Assembly: GCA_900550965.1 (NCBI GenBank)
Contig: URUC01000011.1
Coordinates: 1 to 31,434, forward strand
Source of the DNA: an uncultured Collinsella sp.
GTDB taxonomy: Bacteria > Actinomycetota > Coriobacteriia > Coriobacteriales > Coriobacteriaceae
Length of the DNA: 31,434 nt
Direction of reading: 5' to 3'
Of the stretch, positions 23,522 to 31,434 are shown in pieces; position 1 is the stretch's first letter, and every line of letters begins with the position of its first letter. The translations under genes were made by a program, and so were the position numbers. A model generated the notes under the pieces. That model made no database searches and was not told where the DNA came from. It saw only the letters and a list, made by a program, of their open reading frames with translations.

Positions 23522-23552
23522 CTGTGCCGGCCGTTGGGGACAGCCCTTGACG
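23522..23552 (+). repeat. Right half of the REP-like repeat split by the insertion sequence
   Basis: CTGTGCCGGCCGTTGGGGAC followed by AGCCCTTG resembles the second half of the intact copy (from 11273). It resumes immediately after the insertion sequence. The gltD stop codon lies 20 bp further on. Confidence 0.55.
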
Positions 23553-23573
23553 ATTCAGCTGTGGGCAGCAGCC

Positions 23574-25055
<1,482 letters not shown>

Positions 25056-25060
25056 GGCAC

Positions 25061-28000
25061 TTACGCCTCCTTCTTGGTCGAAGCAACAGGGCTGGCAGCC
25101 ACGGACGCAGCGCTCGCAGCACCGCCCGCGACATCGAAGCGAGCGACATCCGCGGCACTCGCACGACCGGTCACAATGTCAAACGCCAACTCCTCTGCCT
25201 GCGCATGCGACTTGCCCACGGCCTCGCCCGCGGCGACAATCGCCAGCACGCGCTCGTACTCGGTCGGAATGACCTTCACAAAGTGCTTGCTCATCGTCTC
25301 AAAGCTGTAGAGCAGCTTAATGCCGCGCGGGCTCTGCGTCGCGTCCACGTGTTCCTGGATGAGCGCGCGAATCTGCGCCAGCTCGCCGGCCGTCGGGGCC
25401 TTGAGCTCAACGCTCTCGTGGTTCACACGGGCATCGAGCGTGCCGTACTGGTCAAAGACATAGGCCACACCGCCCGTCATACCGGCGGCGAAGTTCTGCC
25501 CGACCTCACCCAGGATGAGCGCCAGACCACCCGTCATGTACTCGCAGCCATGGTTGCCGCAGCCCTCGACCACCACGGTGGCGCCGGAGTTGCGCACGCC
25601 AAAGCGCTGGCCGGCCAGGCCGTTAATGAAGCCGCGGCCGCTCGTAGCACCAAAGAACGCAACGTTGCCCACGATGATGTTCTCGTCGAACTTGTAAGTC
25701 GCATGCGGGTTGGGGCGCACCGACACCTCGCCGCCCGAAAGGCCCTTGCCAAAGTAGTCGTTGGCGTCACCGCACACGTTGAGCGTAATGCCACGCGGCA
25801 GGAAGGCACCAAAGCTCTGACCGGCCGAACCATCGCAATCGATGGTGATGGAACCGGCGGGCAGGCCCTCGGGATGCGCCTTGGTCACCGCGTTGCCCAG
25901 AATAGTGCCCACGCAGCGGTTGACGTTGGCGATATCGGCGCGGAAGCGAATCGGACGCAGGTGCGCACGGGCATCGGCCGTATAGGGCACGAACAACGTG
26001 GAGTCGAGCGTCTTGTCGAGCTCGCTGTCCGCGGCCATCTGCGGCAGGAAGTGGCGACCGTCGGCACCCGGAATATGGGCACCGAACTCGCAGGTCGCAC
26101 TCACCAGCACGGGCGACAGATCGAGCAGATTGGCCTTGCGGTTGCCCGGGACCTCGATCTGACGCAAGCACTCGGGATGGCCGACCATCTCGTCGACGGT
26201 GCGGAAGCCCAGGCTCGCCATGACCTCGCGCAGCTGCTCGGCAACAAAGAGCATAAAGTGATCGACGTGCTCGGGCTTGCCGCGGAAGCCGCGACGCAGG
26301 CGGCAGTTTTGCGTAGCGATGCCGGCCGGGCAGGTGTCCTGCTGGCAGTCGCGCTGCATGAGGCAACCCATGGAGATGAGCGGCATGGTCGCAAAACCAA
26401 ACTCCTCGGCACCCAGCAGGCAGGCGACAGCGACGTCGGTGCCGTCCATGAGCTTGCCGTCGGCCTCGAGCACCACGCGGGAGCGCAGGCCGTTTTGCAG
26501 CAACGTCTGCTGAGCCTCGGCAAGGCCGAGCTCCAGCGGCAGGCCGGCGTGCCAAATGGAATCGCGCGCCGCGGCACCCGAGCCGCCATTGTGGCCGCTG
26601 ATCAAGATCTTGTCGGCAGCGCCCTTGGCCACGCCGGTAGCAATGGTGCCGACGCCGGCCTCGCTGACCAGCTTGACCGACACGCGCGCACCGGGGTTGG
26701 CGTTCTTAAGATCGAAGATCAGCTCTGCCAGGTCCTCGATGGAGTAGATGTCGTGGTGCGGCGGAGGCGAGATCAGGCCAATGCCGGGCGTGGACTGACG
26801 GACCTCGGCGATCCAGGGATAGACCTTCTTGCCGGGTAGGTGGCCGCCCTCACCGGGCTTGGCGCCCTGGGCCATCTTGATCTGAATCTCAAAGGCGCTG
26901 CAAAGATAGCGGCTCGTCACGCCAAAGCGTGCGCTTGCCACCTGCTTGATCGCGGAGTTCTTGGAGTCGCCGTTGGCCAGCGGGGTCTCGCGACGCGGGT
27001 CCTCGCCGCCCTCGCCCGAGTTGGAACGGCCATGCAGGCGGTTCATGGCGATGGCCATGCACTCGTGCGCCTCTTTGCTGATGGAGCCGTACGACATGGC
27101 GCCGGTGTTAAAGCGGCGGACGATGTTGAGCGCGGGCTCCACCTCGTCGAGCGCCACCGGGGTGCGGCCGCTGGCATCAAAGTCGAGCAAGTCGCGCAGG
27201 CGCACGGCACGGCCGGTGCGGTGCAGGCGGGCGCTGTACTCCTTAAAGGTGTCGTAGCTGTCCTCGCGGCAGGCGGTCTGCAGCAGGTAGACGGTATGGG
27301 GGTCGATCAGGTGATCCTCACCACCGAACGGGCGCCACTTGGTCAGGCCCAGTGTGGGCAACTGATCGGGAGCCGGGCTCTTAAGAATGGCGAGCGCGGC
27401 GTCATAGCGCTCATTCTGCTCGCGCTCGACGTCTTCGACACCCATGCCGCCCACGCGGCTCACCGTGCCGGCAAAGTACGCGTTGACGAACTCCGGCGTA
27501 AAGCCCACAGCCTCGAAGATCTGCGCCGAATGGTAGCTCTGCACCGTGGAGATGCCCATCTTGGACATGATGGAGACGATGCCCGCCGTCGCGGCTTTGT
27601 TGTAATTGGCGATGCCCTGCTCGGCCGCCACGTCCAGATCGCCGTGCGCCGCCAAGTCGCGAATGCACGCATGCGCGTTGTACGGATAGATGCCGCTCGC
27701 GGAGTAGCCCACCAGCGCCGCAAAGTCGTGCGGAGACACGGCATCGCCGCACTCCACCACGATGTCGGCAAAGGTGCGCACGCCAGCGCGGATCAGATGG
27801 TTGTGCACGCAGCCCACGGCGAGCAGCGACGGCACGGGCACCTCGCCCGCAGCGGCACGATCGCTCAACACCACGATGTTCACGCCGTCGCGGACCGCAG
27901 CCTCAACGTCCTCGGCAAGCTGCTTGAGCGCAGCCTGCAGTGCGCCCTCGCCGGCGTCGCGGCGGTAGACGGCACGGAAGCGGCGAGTCTTAAAGCCCAC

Positions 28001-28393
28001 GCGGTCGATGGCGCAAATGCGGTCAAACTCCTCCTCGTTGAGCAACGGGCGCTCCAAACGCACCAGCTGGCAGGCCGTGCGGGAATCCTCGAGCAGGTTG
28101 CCGTGGTTGCCCAGGTAGAGCGTGGTCGAGGTGACCATATGCTCGCGTAGGGCGTCGATTGGCGGGTTCGTGACCTGGGCGAACAACTGATAGAAGTAGT
28201 CAAAGAACGAGCGCGTCTTCTTGGACAGGCAGGCCAGCGGCGCATCGATGCCCATCGAAGCGAGCGGCGCCTTGCCCTGCCGGGCCATGGGACGCACGAC
28301 CTCGTCAACATCGTCCCAGCGATACCCGAGCTTGGCCATGCGCACGGCCGAGGACACCTCGGCATCCTCGGCGGGCGCGGGCGCGGCGGGCAT
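25061..28393 (-). CDS. gltB: Glutamate synthase large subunit lacking its glutaminase domain
   Basis: The 1110-residue open frame has the central domain (from about residue 20, LGYRWDDVDEVVRPMA, then FAQVTNPPIDALRE), the FMN barrel, and the C-terminal GxGxG helix domain. The [3Fe-4S] cysteines are Cys677, 683 and 688 (CLMQRDCQQDTC). Family members have about 1500 residues because a glutamine amidotransferase domain starting with a catalytic Cys comes first. That domain is absent here, and no homologous sequence is seen upstream in any frame. The first ATG (28393) has no ribosome site and follows a Pro/Ala-rich low-complexity stretch. The gene is therefore probably truncated at 28394. If made, the protein could use ammonia but not glutamine. 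Confidence 0.88.
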   Translation of the reverse strand: MPAAPAPAEDAEVSSAVRMAKLGYRWDDVDEVVRPMARQGKAPLASMGIDAPLACLSKKTRSFFDYFYQLFAQVTNPPIDALREHMVTSTTLYLGNHGNLLEDSRTACQLVRLERPLLNEEEFDRICAIDRVGFKTRRFRAVYRRDAGEGALQAALKQLAEDVEAAVRDGVNIVVLSDRAAAGEVPVPSLLAVGCVHNHLIRAGVRTFADIVVECGDAVSPHDFAALVGYSASGIYPYNAHACIRDLAAHGDLDVAAEQGIANYNKAATAGIVSIMSKMGISTVQSYHSAQIFEAVGFTPEFVNAYFAGTVSRVGGMGVEDVEREQNERYDAALAILKSPAPDQLPTLGLTKWRPFGGEDHLIDPHTVYLLQTACREDSYDTFKEYSARLHRTGRAVRLRDLLDFDASGRTPVALDEVEPALNIVRRFNTGAMSYGSISKEAHECMAIAMNRLHGRSNSGEGGEDPRRETPLANGDSKNSAIKQVASARFGVTSRYLCSAFEIQIKMAQGAKPGEGGHLPGKKVYPWIAEVRQSTPGIGLISPPPHHDIYSIEDLAELIFDLKNANPGARVSVKLVSEAGVGTIATGVAKGAADKILISGHNGGSGAAARDSIWHAGLPLELGLAEAQQTLLQNGLRSRVVLEADGKLMDGTDVAVACLLGAEEFGFATMPLISMGCLMQRDCQQDTCPAGIATQNCRLRRGFRGKPEHVDHFMLFVAEQLREVMASLGFRTVDEMVGHPECLRQIEVPGNRKANLLDLSPVLVSATCEFGAHIPGADGRHFLPQMAADSELDKTLDSTLFVPYTADARAHLRPIRFRADIANVNRCVGTILGNAVTKAHPEGLPAGSITIDCDGSAGQSFGAFLPRGITLNVCGDANDYFGKGLSGGEVSVRPNPHATYKFDENIIVGNVAFFGATSGRGFINGLAGQRFGVRNSGATVVVEGCGNHGCEYMTGGLALILGEVGQNFAAGMTGGVAYVFDQYGTLDARVNHESVELKAPTAGELAQIRALIQEHVDATQSPRGIKLLYSFETMSKHFVKVIPTEYERVLAIVAAGEAVGKSHAQAEELAFDIVTGRASAADVARFDVAGGAASAASVAASPVASTKKEA

Positions 28394-28583
28394 GGGGGCG
28401 TGCCGACAGGGGGGATGTGCGGGTGCGGTGTTGGCTTGCGGCCGGGTGCGGTCTGGCGCGCGCTTTCGGCCGGTGCGGGTGTGGTGGACGCTTTTGGCTG
28501 GCGCGTTGTGGCGGCCGTGCGGTGCGGGACGCGGGTGCAGCGCAGGGCGCGCTGGCTGGCTTTCTTTCCGAGAGAAAAAATGC

Positions 28584-28613
28584 TTGACAAGTTATGCAAA
28601 AGCATACTAAACT
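28584..28613 (+). promoter_or_regulatory. Promoter with an internal palindrome, no gene recognised
   Basis: TTGACA (28584-28589) is followed by the perfect palindrome TATGC-AAAA-GCATA (28593-28606), then TACTAA (28605-28610, spacing 15) or TAAACT (28608-28613, spacing 18). The palindrome in the spacer is placed like a repressor site. It points rightward into about 170 bp without a convincing coding region before a terminator. The stretch 28394-28570 is G-rich low complexity. Confidence 0.5.
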
Positions 28614-28785
28614 GGAAACAGGGGATCACGCAGGCGGCGGCCGGAGACGGACTTCGGCATCGCCCGCACCGCCGGTCATGCAGCGCGCATCCCACGTCCA
28701 CCTCATCCGTCGCGGCGACTTCGGTCATGCGCTGCGCGTTCGACGCGCGCCTTTCCGGCGCTGCCCTCCGCAAAACGGAGACGAA

Positions 28786-28824
28786 AAACTCCGCCCCGCA
28801 TCGAACCGATGCTGGGCGGAGTTT
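28786..28824. terminator. Strong bidirectional terminator
   Basis: AAACTCCGCCC (28786-28796) pairs perfectly with GGGCGGAGTTT (28814-28824). An inner GCATCG/CGATGC arm extends the stem. A and T runs flank both sides. It can stop the ATPase transcript arriving from the right and the transcript from the promoter at 28584. Confidence 0.85.
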
Positions 28825-28843
28825 TGTGACAGCAGCCGCGCAG

Positions 28844-28889
28844 GCGCGGCTGCCTTTTCGCTGGCTATCCTGCGCGGCTGCCTTTTCGC
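28844..28889 (+). repeat. 18-bp direct repeat GCGCGGCTGCCTTTTCGC
   Basis: Identical copies lie at 28844-28861 and 28872-28889. The first copy's GCGCGGCTGC also pairs with GCAGCCGCG just upstream (28832-28840), forming a hairpin followed by CTTTTC, a possible extra rightward terminator. The block lies 40 bp after the ATPase stop codon. Confidence 0.6.
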
Positions 28890-28928
28890 AGCCGTTCCTA
28901 TGTGCCTGCGGCCACCGTGCAGCCTTTC

Positions 28929-31376
28929 TCACGCGGCCTTCGCGGTCTTGCCCGCGCGCCACGCCTCGAACCGGATGCGCATATGGTCGTTCAGGCGGCA
29001 GAACGCCTTCATCACCGGCCACGACAGCAGGCCGAACACGATGAGGATGAGCGCGCTCTGCAGATTGAGCTCCTGCAGGCTGAAGAGCGTCGGGAAGCCG
29101 AAATACGCGATCACGAACAGCACGCCGAGCACGACGATCATCACCTTGCGGATGGTGTTGTACGGCTGGCACGTGCGGTGCACCATCATGAGGCCAACAA
29201 TGCCCATGACGCCGGTGCAGATCGTGATCATGGCCGTGTCGTCGAGCTGGAAGGCAATATAAAACAGCAGAATGCCCACGACCATCGCCAGATCCGTCAT
29301 CGCGGCCGGCAGCGCGCGGAAGAGCACGTTGCGCAGGAATTTTCCCTTGACGAGGCTCTCGTTCGGCTCCATGGCGAGGATGAACGACGGGATGCCGATG
29401 GTCACGGCGCTCACGAGCGTGAGCTGCGCGGGGCTGAACGGGTACGGCAGCGTGGCAAAGAGCGTGAAAAACGCGAGGCAGAACGAGAAAATGTTCTTGA
29501 CCAGATACAGCGAGGCGCTGCGCTCGATGTTGTTGATGACGCGGCGGCCCTCCGCCACGACCGACGGCATGGAGGCAAAGTTCGAGTCGAGCAGCACGAT
29601 GTGCGACACCTGACACGCCACGTCGCTGCCCGAGGCCATGGCGATGGAGCAGTCGGCCTCCTTGAGCGCGAGCACGTCGTTGACGCCGTCGCCCGTCATG
29701 GCCACGGTGTGGCCGTCGGCCTTGAGCGCCTGCACGAGGCTGCGCTTCTGCGCGGGGGTCACGCGGCCGAAGACCGTGTACTTGCCCGCCGCGTCGCGGA
29801 TGGCTTCCTCGGTCGTGAGCGTGCGCGCGTCGACGAAGCGGTCGGCGTTTTCGATGCCGGCGCGCTTGGCCACCTCGGACACCGTGCGCGCATTGTCGCC
29901 GGAGATGACCTTCACGGCCACGCCCTGGCTGGCAAAGTAGCCGAACGTCTCCGGCGCTTCGGCGCGGATCTTGTTCGAGAGCAGGATCAGCGCGATGGGC
30001 AGAAAGCCGGCGCTGAGCGTCTCGTCCGTGAGCGCGCCGTCATACATGCCCAGCAGCAGCACGCGGCAGCCCTTGGCGGAGTAGCCCTCGATCTGCTCCT
30101 GATACGGGTTCTCGCGCCCGGCGAGCAGCACGTCCGGCGCGCCGAGCAGGTACGTCTCCTCAGTGTGGAACGACACGCCGCCGTATTTCTTCGCCGACGA
30201 GAACGGCAGCGTCGCCGTCGCGTCCTGCGTCTTTTCGCCCGTGAAGTAGCGCCGCAGCGCGGCCATCGTGTCGTTGTCGGCCTGCATGGCGTAGACGTAG
30301 TCGGCCATGATCATGCGGATGTCCTCGAGCGTGAAGCGGTCGTCGCACAGGGGGCAGACGTCCTCGACAATCATCTTGTTTTCCGTCACCGTGCCGGTCT
30401 TGTCCACGCACAGCGTGTCCACGCGCGCGAGCGTCTCGATGCAGCCGAGCTCGTGCACGAGGGTCTTGCGCTGGGCCAGACGCACGACGCCGGCCACGAG
30501 CGCGAGGCTGGTGAGCAGATACAGCCCCTCGGGGATCATGCCGATGATCGAGCCGACCGTGCTCGTCACGGCGATGGGCACGGCGCGGCCGAGCCACACG
30601 TATTCCTTGACGAACATCACCACGCCGAGCGGGATGACGAGGATGCCGATCCACTTGACGAGGTTTTGCAGCGAGCGCATCATCTCCGACTGCTGCGGCT
30701 TCTTGGCGCGCTTGGCTTCCTGCGTCAGGCGCGAGACATAGGAGTCCGCGCCGACGTCCGTCAGCTGCGCGCGGCACATGCCGCTGACGACGAAGCTGCC
30801 CGACAGGAGCTTGTCGCCGGGGTTTTTCTTAATTTCGTCCGACTCGCCCGTGATGAGCGCCTCGTTGACGTAGCAGCTATCTTGCGCGACGACGGCGTCG
30901 GCATAGATCTGGTTGCCGGCGGCGAAGACGACGATGTCGTCGCGCACGAGCTGCGCGGTGTCCACGGTCACGCGCCTGCCGTCGCGCACGGCGACGGCCT
31001 TGGGCGAGGCGAGGATGCTCAGCTTGTCGAGCGTTTTCTTCGAGCGGATCTCCTGAATGATGCCGATGGCGGTGTTGACGATGATGACGCCCATGAACGT
31101 CAGGTTCAGCCACTGCTGCACCGCGATCACGCACAGCGCCAGCAGGAAAAACAGCATATTAAAATAGGTAAAGATATTGCTCAGGACGATCTGCTTGACG
31201 GTCTTGCCCGGCGGGTCGACGGGCGCGTTCGTCCAGCCGGCGTCCGCGCGCTCGCGCACCTGCGCGCTCGTCAGGCCCTGCTGCGGGTCGGGGTGCGCGA
31301 CGGGCACGTCCCGCCGCTCCGGCGTCTCGGGCGCGGGCGCGCGCCGGTCTTTGATTTTTTCGATCAGATTGGCCAA
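28929..31376 (-). CDS. Cation-translocating P-type ATPase, CtpE-like
   Basis: The protein has 815 residues. Motifs are TGES (176-179), the membrane segment MIPEGLYLLTS followed by ETLARVDTLCVDKTGT with phosphorylated Asp325, and MTGDGVNDVLALKEADCSIA. There is no CPC or other heavy-metal site. The PEGL-LLTS membrane motif and the lack of a long cytoplasmic insert resemble CtpE-type calcium uptake ATPases more than PacL pumps or MgtA. The ion is inferred. The last four hydrophobic segments end in a basic tail. The start is TTG 31376, seven bases after a perfect GGAGG; no better start is in frame. It ends before a strong terminator, and its relation to the truncated gltB is unclear. Confidence 0.85.
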   Translation of the reverse strand: MANLIEKIKDRRAPAPETPERRDVPVAHPDPQQGLTSAQVRERADAGWTNAPVDPPGKTVKQIVLSNIFTYFNMLFFLLALCVIAVQQWLNLTFMGVIIVNTAIGIIQEIRSKKTLDKLSILASPKAVAVRDGRRVTVDTAQLVRDDIVVFAAGNQIYADAVVAQDSCYVNEALITGESDEIKKNPGDKLLSGSFVVSGMCRAQLTDVGADSYVSRLTQEAKRAKKPQQSEMMRSLQNLVKWIGILVIPLGVVMFVKEYVWLGRAVPIAVTSTVGSIIGMIPEGLYLLTSLALVAGVVRLAQRKTLVHELGCIETLARVDTLCVDKTGTVTENKMIVEDVCPLCDDRFTLEDIRMIMADYVYAMQADNDTMAALRRYFTGEKTQDATATLPFSSAKKYGGVSFHTEETYLLGAPDVLLAGRENPYQEQIEGYSAKGCRVLLLGMYDGALTDETLSAGFLPIALILLSNKIRAEAPETFGYFASQGVAVKVISGDNARTVSEVAKRAGIENADRFVDARTLTTEEAIRDAAGKYTVFGRVTPAQKRSLVQALKADGHTVAMTGDGVNDVLALKEADCSIAMASGSDVACQVSHIVLLDSNFASMPSVVAEGRRVINNIERSASLYLVKNIFSFCLAFFTLFATLPYPFSPAQLTLVSAVTIGIPSFILAMEPNESLVKGKFLRNVLFRALPAAMTDLAMVVGILLFYIAFQLDDTAMITICTGVMGIVGLMMVHRTCQPYNTIRKVMIVVLGVLFVIAYFGFPTLFSLQELNLQSALILIVFGLLSWPVMKAFCRLNDHMRIRFEAWRAGKTAKAA

Positions 31377-31415
31377 AGGTCTGCCTCCAATGTGATAACA
31401 CCAAATATACCGAAT

Positions 31416-31421
31416 ATTATA
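31416..31421 (-). promoter_or_regulatory. -10 box of the P-type ATPase gene
   Basis: A perfect TATAAT on the minus strand lies 40 bp upstream of the TTG start. The -35 would fall at the right edge of the window (about 31438) and cannot be seen. The leader would be about 30 nt with GGAGG. Confidence 0.55.
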
Positions 31422-31434
31422 GCGTCTCGCGCGG

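Noticed and set aside
27880..29616. 578-codon minus-strand open frame bridging gltB and the ATPase
   Set aside because: It is out of frame with both genes; it is a chance open frame in GC-rich sequence and does not supply the missing GltB domain.

Overview
The window looks like a chromosomal piece of a high-GC Coriobacteriia gut bacterium, most like Collinsella. I infer this from the codon bias, the GGAGG ribosome sites, the gene families and a crowd of short intergenic palindromic repeats. No tRNA, rRNA or CRISPR array is visible.

Layout from left to right. (1) 1-5160: the 5' end of a FucO-type alcohol dehydrogenase, an AT-rich island with a LURP-one-like gene, a YoaK-type membrane protein, a YgiQ radical SAM protein and a CPBP membrane protease. 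(2) 5161-6547: an accessory stretch with a lone RelB/DinJ-like antitoxin gene between two exact 28-bp repeats, a decayed coding remnant, and one copy of a 237-bp dispersed element. (3) 6548-11200: a minus-strand alpha-glucoside operon ordered EIIA, BglG/LicT antiterminator, EIICB, GH4 6-phospho-alpha-glucosidase, behind a leader with a RAT-like site overlapping a terminator. (4) 11330-14956: an EFR1-type flavodoxin/ferredoxin fusion, the second 237-bp element, and a DEAD-box helicase with a very long RGG tail. (5) 15219-18534: a copper module copA-copZ-csoR with a CsoR-like operator in the copA promoter. (6) 18545-21590: a REP-like hairpin, a zinc-ribbon membrane protein, an amidohydrolase and a protein of unknown function. 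(7) 21886-23552: an IS110-family insertion sequence sitting inside a REP-like repeat. (8) 23574-28393: gltD and a gltB that lacks its glutaminase domain. (9) 28394-31434: a non-coding stretch with a promoter and terminator, then a CtpE-like P-type ATPase.

The most notable observation is the IS110 element. An uninterrupted copy of its target repeat lies at 11249-11301, so the insertion point can be read off. The 318-nt non-coding stretch downstream of the transposase is rich in hairpins. It holds short matches to both target flanks and both element ends, arranged as expected for a bridge RNA. Two further items stand out: the paired 237-bp elements, whose ends pair across a conserved A-rich internal loop, and the abrupt loss of the first domain of gltB near 28394, which marks either a rearrangement or an assembly junction.

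All functions are assigned by recognising motifs by eye. No database or folding programme was run.
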